A DNA stretch of 39,720 bases, taken from assembly GCA_025363655.1 (NCBI GenBank), contig JANYDK010000148.1:1-39720 (forward strand), written 5' to 3'. A program made the translations under genes and the position numbers. Positions 16,579 to 22,274 of this stretch are shown piece by piece (positions within the stretch are counted from its first letter, which is position 1; the number at the start of each line of letters is the position of its first letter). The notes below the pieces were generated by a model. The model had not been told where the DNA came from, ran no database searches, and was given only the letters and a program-made list of their open reading frames with translations. The DNA comes from Deltaproteobacteria bacterium (GTDB lineage: Bacteria > Myxococcota_A > Polyangia > Polyangiales > JADJMO01).

Positions 16579-17310
16579 TCAGAGCTTTCCGCGCAGGGCG
16601 TCGATGCGGAGCTTCCACACCACGCCGATTGCCTCGACGAAGATTTTTCGGCTCATTTTCGAGGCGCCTTGGCGACGATCGACGAACACGATCGGCACTT
16701 CGGCGACGCGCATCCCGCTCCGGAGCGCGCGGTAGGTCATCTCGATTTGGAACGAGTAGCCCTCGCTGCGGACGGCGCCGAGGTCGATCGACGAGAGCGC
16801 CCGGCGTGTGAACGCCTTGAAGCCGCTCGTCAAATCGCGCACGCCGAGGCCGAGGATGGAGCGCGAGTAGAGCGAGCCGCCCTTCGACATCACGTGCCGC
16901 CCGAGCCCCCAGCCCTCGACGCCGCCGCCGGGGATGTTGCGCGAGCCGATGACGATGTCGGCGCCGCCATCGAGCGCCCCTTCGAAGTCGGGGAGGTAGC
17001 GCGGGTCGTGCGAGAGGTCGGTGTCCATCTCGTAGAAGACGCCGTACTTCGGGTTGGCGAGGCCGAGCGCGAAGGCCTCGCGATAGGCGCTGCCGAGGCC
17101 GAGCTTTCCCGCGCGATGGAGCACGGTGACGCGCGGATCGCGGGCGGCGATCTGATCGGCGAGCACGCCGGTGCCGTCGGGGCTGGCGTCGTCGACGACG
17201 AGGACGTCGGCCTTCGGGGCGTAGCGAAAGAGCCCCTCGAGGAAGGGCTCGAGGTTCTCGCGTTCGTTGTACGTGGGCGTGACGATGAGCGCGCCGTCGC
17301 CTTGAGCCAT
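16579..17310 (-). CDS. Polyprenol-phosphate glycosyltransferase, GT2 family (dolichol-phosphate mannose synthase-like)
   Basis: The product is 243 residues, the size of a lone DPM1/Ppm1 catalytic domain with no C-terminal membrane helices. Motifs: VTPTYNERENL (nucleotide-sugar binding), VLVVDDASPDGTG, GLGSAYREAFALGL, the metal-binding EMDTDLSHDPRYLP, IVIGSRNIPGGGVEGW, the DLTSGFKAFTRRAL acceptor loop, and VPIVFVDRRQGASKMS. The enzyme transfers mannose or another hexose from GDP/UDP-sugar to polyprenyl phosphate at the inner membrane face. The polyprenyl diphosphate synthase starting divergently at 17438 could supply the lipid carrier, a plausible functional pairing. Confidence 0.93.
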   Translation of the reverse strand: MAQGDGALIVTPTYNERENLEPFLEGLFRYAPKADVLVVDDASPDGTGVLADQIAARDPRVTVLHRAGKLGLGSAYREAFALGLANPKYGVFYEMDTDLSHDPRYLPDFEGALDGGADIVIGSRNIPGGGVEGWGLGRHVMSKGGSLYSRSILGLGVRDLTSGFKAFTRRALSSIDLGAVRSEGYSFQIEMTYRALRSGMRVAEVPIVFVDRRQGASKMSRKIFVEAIGVVWKLRIDALRGKL

Positions 17311-17390
17311 GGAGCGGGCTTCGTACAGACGCGCTCACGGAAGGTAAAGGGGGGAGTTGACGACCGGGCCGCGTCCCCTACAGTCTTCAA

Positions 17391-17412
17391 GGCTTCAAAA
17401 TAATTTGAAGCC
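17391..17412. promoter_or_regulatory. Perfect AT-rich inverted repeat upstream of the polyprenyl synthase gene
   Basis: GGCTTCAAA (17391-17399) and TTTGAAGCC (17404-17412) are exact complements around ATAA. This is the most AT-rich patch nearby. It lies 26 nt before ATG 17438, between divergent genes, so an operator or attenuator is likelier than a terminator (no T-run follows). Confidence 0.45.
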
Positions 17413-17437
17413 TCCGAATAGAATGAGGGGTACGAGC

Positions 17438-18535
17438 ATGTCGTCGTCGGCCGCCCAGCACGTCTCCACCACGCGCTTGCCCATCGATCCTTCGCTCCGC
17501 ATGCTCGGAGACGTAGCCCAGAGTGCCCGCGTCGATGGGCGATCGCAGCAGCGCCTCGACGAAATCACCACCGCGCTCGGGGCTGATCTCGCCGCCCTCG
17601 GCTCCATGCTCGCCGAAGCCTGCGAACGCGGCGTGAGCCCGGCGCGAGAGGCCGCCGCCCACCTCGTCGCCGCGGGTGGAAAGCGCGTCCGCCCCCTCGC
17701 GACGTTGCTCTCGGCCGCCGCGGCCAATGGACTCGGGGGTGATCGCGCCCCGCGCGCGCGTGCCGTCGCCCTCTCGGCCGAGCTCATCCACTCGGCGACG
17801 CTCCTCCATGACGACGTCATCGACGACAGCCCCGAAAGGCGCGGTCGGCCGACCTCACGCATCGTCTACGGCAACGCCGTCTCGGTCTTGGCGGGCGACT
17901 TGCTGCTCACCCATGCCCTCGAGGTGGTGCACCCGCTCGACGGCGCAGACGGCCGAATTCTCGGTGATTTGCTCGCGACCTTGCGCAAGATGGTCGACGC
18001 CGAGGTCGTTCAGCTCCGCGGTCGAACCACGCTCGATCTCTCCGAGCTCACCTACGAGCGCATCGTCCAAGGGAAGACGGCGGCGCTCTTTTCGTGGGCT
18101 TGTCGGGGTGGTGCTCGCGCGGCCCGCGGCGATGAACGCGTGGCGGCCTCGCTCGGCGCCTATGGAGCCCACGTCGGCGTCGCCTTCCAGCTCGTCGACG
18201 ACCTCATCGACTTGGTCGGCGATCCGGCAGTCACCGGCAAGGCGCTGCTCGCCGATCTCCGCGAGGGCAAGCCGACCTTGCCGCTCCTCCGTGCGATCGG
18301 AAAATCGAGCACCATTCTCGATCAGGTGCGACGTCTTCGCGACGAAGGAGATCCCGGTGGGCTCGCCGCCGCCGTCGCCGAGGGCATCGTCGCCTCGGGG
18401 GCCTGCGACGAAGTGCGCGCGCGCGCGGTCACCGAGTCACAGCGGGCGCTCCTCGCGCTCGAAGGGGTCCCCGAGGGCCCGGCACGCTCGGCCCTGGCGA
18501 AGGTGGCCGAAGACCTCGCGGCTCGAGCTGGGTGA
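17438..18535 (+). CDS. Trans-polyprenyl diphosphate synthase (IspA/IspB family)
   Basis: The product is 365 residues from ATG 17438, which has GAGGGG 8 nt upstream; ATG 17423 is less well placed. Residues ~1-75 are an added polar head. The first Asp-rich motif is LLHDDVIDDSPERRG (DDxxD), preceded by GGKRVRPLATLL. The second is FQLVDDLIDLVGD, with KTAALFSWACRGG and GKALLADLREGKPTLPLL typical of long-chain (C40-C50) enzymes. It condenses isopentenyl diphosphate units onto an allylic primer to make the side chain of quinones or a lipid carrier. Chain length cannot be fixed by eye. A dyad at 17391-17412 precedes it and repeat copy B follows 10 nt after the stop. Confidence 0.93.
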   Translation: MSSSAAQHVSTTRLPIDPSLRMLGDVAQSARVDGRSQQRLDEITTALGADLAALGSMLAEACERGVSPAREAAAHLVAAGGKRVRPLATLLSAAAANGLGGDRAPRARAVALSAELIHSATLLHDDVIDDSPERRGRPTSRIVYGNAVSVLAGDLLLTHALEVVHPLDGADGRILGDLLATLRKMVDAEVVQLRGRTTLDLSELTYERIVQGKTAALFSWACRGGARAARGDERVAASLGAYGAHVGVAFQLVDDLIDLVGDPAVTGKALLADLREGKPTLPLLRAIGKSSTILDQVRRLRDEGDPGGLAAAVAEGIVASGACDEVRARAVTESQRALLALEGVPEGPARSALAKVAEDLAARAG

Positions 18536-18544
18536 TCGTCTTGT

Positions 18545-18606
18545 TTCGCCAATGATTGCTTCGCAACTTTGGCCGTCCGGTCGATCTCGCTCCGCTCGGT
18601 CGCCGG
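18545..18606 (-). repeat. Two-hairpin dispersed repeat, copy B (inverted)
   Basis: Reverse complement of copy A with about 7 differences. On the minus strand hairpin 2 reads GCCAAAG-TTGC-GAA-GCAA-T-CATTGGC (one mismatched pair) and hairpin 1 has a GGA loop. It fills the gap between the polyprenyl synthase stop and the GbsR-like gene. Confidence 0.9.
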
Positions 18607-18616
18607 ACTGACAAGC

Positions 18617-18622
18617 TATAGT
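18617..18622 (+). promoter_or_regulatory. -10-like box directly before the GbsR-like gene
   Basis: TATAGT ends 6 nt before ATG 18629, the distance expected between a -10 box and the transcription start. No Shine-Dalgarno is present, so a leaderless transcript is likely. No clear -35 box. Confidence 0.42.
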
Positions 18623-18628
18623 CACCGG

Positions 18629-19258
18629 ATGAGCGCCACCAAGCGAGCTCCGGCCGGCCGTCGCGTGATCGGCGCTGCTCGCAAGCCCAAGACCGAAGAG
18701 CCCGACCGAGCGCTCACCGACCCCGAAATCATGGTCGGTGACGCCGTCGGTCGTCTCATCGAGTTCTGGGGCTTCAAGCGCAACATGGGGCGCATCTGGG
18801 CAGTCCTCTATCTCTCGCCGGGTCCGCTGAGCGCGCAGCACCTGCAAGATCTGCTGCAAATCTCCTCCGGGGCAGTGAGCATGACTCTCGCCGAGCTCAC
18901 TCGTTGGGGCGTGGTGAAGAAGGTCTGGGTCCAAGGCGAGCGGCGCGATCACTACGCCGCCGAGGTCGGCCTCTGGCGCATGATCTCGCGCGTGCTCGGG
19001 GAACGAGAGCGCACCGAGATCACCGTCGCGGTCGAGACCTTCGAGCGCGCGGTCAAGGTGCTCGAGGCACGCAAGAGCGGTGGGGCGGCCGAAGCGAGAT
19101 CGCGGGCCGATTTCCAACTCCGCCGCGTGCGCGCGCTCCTCGACCTCGCGCGCCTCGGCTGGACCTTGCTCGACGCGCTGCTCTCGACCGCGAAGCTCGA
19201 TGCCGAGCCGCTCGCCCGCTTCCTCCTCGGCGGCGCCCGTGACGCAACGAACGGCTGA
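18629..19258 (+). CDS. GbsR/MarR-family transcriptional regulator
   Basis: The product is 209 residues from ATG 18629; the longer frame from 18569 merely reads through repeat copy B. A basic head (~1-25) precedes a winged helix-turn-helix: IEFWGFKRNMGRIWAVLYLS, then LSAQHLQDLLQISSGAVSMT (recognition region) and LTRWGVVKKVWVQGERRDHY (wing). The IEFWGFKRNMGRIWAVLYLS phrase is characteristic of GbsR-like proteins. The C-terminal ~100 residues form long dimerisation helices. It overlaps the following outer-membrane protein gene by 20 nt, so it probably controls that gene; this is inference from position. Confidence 0.88.
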   Translation: MSATKRAPAGRRVIGAARKPKTEEPDRALTDPEIMVGDAVGRLIEFWGFKRNMGRIWAVLYLSPGPLSAQHLQDLLQISSGAVSMTLAELTRWGVVKKVWVQGERRDHYAAEVGLWRMISRVLGERERTEITVAVETFERAVKVLEARKSGGAAEARSRADFQLRRVRALLDLARLGWTLLDALLSTAKLDAEPLARFLLGGARDATNG

Positions 19259-20732
19259 CGCGCCGAAAAAACGTGGACGCACGTCGTTCTCGACGGGCGC
19301 GCTCGCGATGCTCTTCGCAGCACTCGTGCTGACGACGACGCGGAGCGCAGAGGCCGAGTGCGCGTCCGGCGCGGCGGTCACCCACGACTGCGAGCTCGAC
19401 CTCGTCTCCGGTCCGGTGCTCGCCTCGAGCCGGGTCATCGGCATGGGCGGCGCGTACGAAGGCATCGCCAACGGCCTCGACGGATATACGCAGAACGCCG
19501 CCGCACCCGCCGTCCGCGATCCCTGGTCGCACAGCTGGTTCGACTACGATCTCGACGCGTCGATCTCGTTTCCTTCGGCCTTCCGCAACGTCGACTACGA
19601 GAACCGCGGGCACGTCAGCAACTTCACGTACAACGATTTCTTCTTCCTCACGCTCGGCGCCAACGTGCAGCTCGGCGCCTGGGGCTTCGGCTTCGTCGCC
19701 GATCTGCAAAACTACAATTTGACGCCGGGCGCGGCGGCCACCGACGCCAAGTTCAGCGCGCTCGTCAGCAAGACGCACGTGCTCGTGGCGCGTCAGCTCT
19801 TCGGCGGCGAGCTCGTGCTCGGTACCGGGCTCCGACTCGTCGGCTTCCAGATCTCGCGCACCGAGCCTGGGCAGAGCGCGGCCAACGTCGTCTCGCTCGC
19901 CGGGGCTGGCCTCGAGATCGGCGCGCTCTATCGTCCGGCCGCGCTGCCGTTTCGTGCCGGGCTCACCTTACGCTCTCCGGTGCGCAGCGACGATCCGGCC
20001 CCTGGCGCGGCGACCGAGGTCAACGGGATGGTCATTCCGACGCGCGCGAATCTCCCCTGGGAGATCGACACCGGCATCGCGGTGCAGGCGGGACCGCGCG
20101 CGATCACCGACGCCTGGATCAACCCGCACGATGAAGAGGCTGAGGTCCGCGCCGAGATCCTCACCGCGCGTGCGCGCCGTGAACAAGAGCGGTCTCGCAT
20201 CCTCCAAGCCACGCCCGCCGCCGAAAGAGCCGAAAAAGCAAGGGCGCTCGACGAAGCCGAGGCGAGGGCTCGCAAGGAGGAGGACGACGACCTCGACGCC
20301 TTCACGCGCGATTTCGCGACCACCCGCAAGGCGCGCTGGGACGGCCTGCCGCAGGAGTACCTGCTCCTCTCCGCCGGGCTCCTCGTCACCGGACCGACCA
20401 ACAACGGCATCAGCCTCGAGTCGTTCTTCTCGCAGCAGGTCGCTCGCGCCGGGCGCGTCGCCACGTTCTCGCCGCGCGCGGGGATGGAGACCGAGCTCGT
20501 CCCGGCGATTCTGCGGCTGCGCGTCGGGACGTACATCGAGCCGACGCGCTTCGGCTCCGAGTCCGACGTGCGCGCGTTTCGGCAGCACGTGACGGGCGGG
20601 TTCGACCTCTACCTCTTTCGCTGGGGCGCCTTCGGCGTCGTCGACGCGGGGACTCGCTGGCGTCTCTCGACCGCAGTGGACGTCGCGCCGCGCTGGCAGA
20701 ACTACGGCCTGTCAATCGGGTTTTGGCACTAA
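19239..20732 (+). CDS. Outer-membrane beta-barrel protein (OmpP1/FadL-like appearance) with a charged helical insertion
   Basis: The product is 497 residues from GTG 19239, overlapping the regulator gene. A signal peptide (GALAMLFAALVLTTT, cleavage near SAEA) precedes GMGGAYEGIANGLDGYTQNA, the motif of FadL-type/PorV-like barrels. Alternating strands follow (WGFGFVADLQNY; LVLGTGLRLVGFQI; LEIGALYRPAALPFRAGLTL) and the protein ends in GFWH. Between strands, residues ~297-362 (about 20127-20325) are almost all Glu/Arg/Ala/Lys and should form a long charged helix, probably projecting into the periplasm or outside. Such barrels pass hydrophobic molecules or anchor other proteins. No close family is recognised. 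Likely co-transcribed with, and regulated by, the GbsR-like protein. Confidence 0.82.
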   Translation: MTQRTADAPKKRGRTSFSTGALAMLFAALVLTTTRSAEAECASGAAVTHDCELDLVSGPVLASSRVIGMGGAYEGIANGLDGYTQNAAAPAVRDPWSHSWFDYDLDASISFPSAFRNVDYENRGHVSNFTYNDFFFLTLGANVQLGAWGFGFVADLQNYNLTPGAAATDAKFSALVSKTHVLVARQLFGGELVLGTGLRLVGFQISRTEPGQSAANVVSLAGAGLEIGALYRPAALPFRAGLTLRSPVRSDDPAPGAATEVNGMVIPTRANLPWEIDTGIAVQAGPRAITDAWINPHDEEAEVRAEILTARARREQERSRILQATPAAERAEKARALDEAEARARKEEDDDLDAFTRDFATTRKARWDGLPQEYLLLSAGLLVTGPTNNGISLESFFSQQVARAGRVATFSPRAGMETELVPAILRLRVGTYIEPTRFGSESDVRAFRQHVTGGFDLYLFRWGAFGVVDAGTRWRLSTAVDVAPRWQNYGLSIGFWH

Positions 20733-20815
20733 AATCAAGCGCTTCTTTGCCTGTCTCGGGAGAAGGGCGGAAGCGACTCCCTGCGGCCGAGAGTAAGGGT
20801 GTGATCGCTGTGCGC

Positions 20816-20829
20816 TTGACACGGGTCAA
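20816..20829 (+). promoter_or_regulatory. TTGAC-acgg-GTCAA dyad containing a consensus -35 box
   Basis: TTGACA (20816-20821) is a perfect sigma70 -35 hexamer and is also the left arm of a 5-bp inverted repeat. A good -10 box is not visible at 16-18 nt. It lies 113 nt before the Lys-rich lipoprotein gene in an otherwise featureless 210-bp gap. Confidence 0.3.
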
Positions 20830-20942
20830 CCGATTCCTGGAGCATGCGCCTCCCAAGCATCGCGTCTGCTGTGCAGGCGACCCCGCCCTTGGGGCCTTCG
20901 TCTTTCCAATGACGAGCGAGCGACTAACAGGAGGATTCCAAT

Positions 20943-21518
20943 ATGGTGCTGCGACGTCTCACGGCTCTCGCGATGGTGTTCGGTCTCGGCCTGCTCTTGA
21001 CCGCCCCGGGGTGTGACAAGAAGAGCGGCGACGGCTCTACGTCCGGCAAGGGCGACGACAAGAAGGCGGCTGCCAAGGGCAAGAAGAAGCAGCCGAAGGC
21101 CAAGCCGGCCGACGCCAAGAAGACGGCGAAGAAGGGCGGCGACGGCAGCAAGGACAAGGCGCCCGCGAAGGACGCGAAGAAGACCGACGAGACGTCCGCC
21201 AAGGACAAGAAGAAGGTCGACGACGCGGCGGCCGGCATCTGCGACGACGTGCCCGATGGCGCGGCGGAGTGTGGCGGCAACGACGTCTTCTTCTGCTCGG
21301 AGAAGACCCTCTACCACGTCGACTGCGATGCCGAGGCGAAGGCCGCCGGCTTCGATCTGGGCGGCGCCTGCTTCGAGACCGAGAAGGACATCGACTGCCT
21401 CGGCTGCATCAAGATGGACGACAACAGCGTCGTCTGCTGCAGCGCCACCGGCAACTATTGCTGTACCGACGACGGCGTCTGCTGGGACGACGCCGAGGGC
21501 GGCGACGACAACCCGTAA
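20943..21518 (+). CDS. Lys/Ala-rich, Cys-rich lipoprotein, function unknown
   Basis: The product is 191 residues; start fixed by AGGAGG at 20929-20934, the strongest Shine-Dalgarno in the window, which implies high expression. A signal peptide with lipobox LLLTAPGC gives a lipoprotein with Cys at about 24 and Asp at +2. Residues ~25-95 are a low-complexity Lys/Asp/Ala linker (GDDKKAAAKGKKKQPKAKPA). The C-terminal ~95 residues hold twelve Cys (e.g. GICDD, FFCSE, SVVCCSATGNYCC), enough for six disulfides in a small extracytoplasmic domain. The layout (lipobox, charged linker, Cys-rich head) parallels the three lipoproteins at 30.7-35.5 kb, but with a basic instead of an acidic linker. Repeat copy C begins 5 nt after the stop. 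Confidence 0.85.
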   Translation: MVLRRLTALAMVFGLGLLLTAPGCDKKSGDGSTSGKGDDKKAAAKGKKKQPKAKPADAKKTAKKGGDGSKDKAPAKDAKKTDETSAKDKKKVDDAAAGICDDVPDGAAECGGNDVFFCSEKTLYHVDCDAEAKAAGFDLGGACFETEKDIDCLGCIKMDDNSVVCCSATGNYCCTDDGVCWDDAEGGDDNP

Positions 21519-21523
21519 TAGCT

Positions 21524-21584
21524 CGGCAACCGAGCGAAGCGAGATTGACCGAGCGGCCAAAGTTGCGAAACAATCTTTGGCGAA
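21524..21584 (+). repeat. Two-hairpin dispersed repeat, copy C
   Basis: Begins just after the lipoprotein stop. Hairpin 1 outer stem extends to 21521: GCTCGG-CAA with TTG-a-CCGAGC. Hairpin 2: GCCAAAG-TTGC-GAA-ACAA-T-CTTTGGC. Could act as the 3' end structure of the lipoprotein mRNA. Confidence 0.92.
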
Positions 21585-21637
21585 CGGGAATGTCGCTCTA
21601 GCGGCGAGCCTGCGGCTCGACCGCAATGGCTTGCGAT

Positions 21638-21675
21638 GGGCAGAGCGCTTCGGCGTCTCTGCCCGTCGTCTTTTT
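21638..21675 (+). terminator. Intrinsic terminator-like hairpin with T-run
   Basis: GGGCAGAG (21638-21645) pairs perfectly with CTCTGCCC (21657-21664), with an inner GC-TTCG-GC cap, followed within 7 nt by TTTTT (21671-21675). It lies between repeat copies C and D, downstream of the lipoprotein gene, and is the clearest intrinsic terminator in the window. Confidence 0.6.
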
Positions 21676-21704
21676 GTCGCCGATTGCGTACAGTTGGGAA
21701 GGCT

Positions 21705-21766
21705 CGGCAACCGAGCGAAGCGAGATTGACCGAAGCGGCCAAAGTTGCGACGCAATCTTTGGCGAA
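21705..21766 (+). repeat. Two-hairpin dispersed repeat, copy D
   Basis: Nearly identical to copy C, 181 bp away in the same orientation, with one added A (CGAAGCGG) and hairpin 2 loop GAC flanked by intact TTGC/GCAA. It ends 10 nt before the ATG of the small membrane protein and would form its mRNA leader. Confidence 0.92.
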
Positions 21767-21776
21767 AACGAGCAAC

Positions 21777-22274
21777 ATGTTTCGACGACTCCTCCTCGAT
21801 GGGTTGAAGACGGGCATCGCCCTCGCGGCGACGACGACGGCTGCGCTGATGTTGTTCGGGCGCCGTGAGCGCGGCACGCCTTGGGCGGCCCTCAACGGCC
21901 TCGCGCGCCTCGTCGATCCGTCGCTCGCGCGCATCCCTGGCGGGTTCTCTCCGCGGGAGTCGTCGCTCGGGCTCGCGCTCAACGCCGGCGCGATGATGAC
22001 CGCCGGCATGCTCTACGAGAGCGTCTTCCTCGTCATCCGCCCACGCTCGCCGCTCCTCGCAGCCGGCGCGGCGACGGCGCTCGTCCTCGCCTTCGATCGC
22101 GCGATCATGCCCGAGGGTTGGTCGCCCATCGAACAGGCGCTCGGCTTCGGCGGCGTCATCGGCACCTACGCGATGGCCGGCGCGACGCTCGCGGTGGTGA
22201 CCAGCCTCCGCGCCCCGCGCCAACTCCCTGCGGGTGAGCACGACGAGACGCGGGAAGATGCTTGGTTTGTCTAG
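21777..22274 (+). CDS. Small integral membrane protein, unknown
   Basis: The product is 165 residues from ATG 21777; the longer frame from 21636 only reads through repeat copy D. Three to four hydrophobic helices are visible (LKTGIALAATTTAALMLFG; LALNAGAMMTAGMLYESVFL; PLLAAGAATALVLAFDRAIM; GGVIGTYAMAGATLAVVTSL). No Shine-Dalgarno is evident. No family recognised. The stop TAG (22272-22274) overlaps the dnaE2 stop on the other strand; both share CTAG. Confidence 0.68.
   Translation: MFRRLLLDGLKTGIALAATTTAALMLFGRRERGTPWAALNGLARLVDPSLARIPGGFSPRESSLGLALNAGAMMTAGMLYESVFLVIRPRSPLLAAGAATALVLAFDRAIMPEGWSPIEQALGFGGVIGTYAMAGATLAVVTSLRAPRQLPAGEHDETREDAWFV

Noticed and set aside
18569-18628. Extended N-terminus of the GbsR-like protein
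   Set aside because: The added 20 codons are translation of repeat copy B; ATG 18629 with a -10-like box is better.
20722-20740. Sigma54 promoter (TGGCAC at the end of the barrel gene)
   Set aside because: GG and GC are 12 rather than 10 bases apart and the -12 element TTGC is missing.
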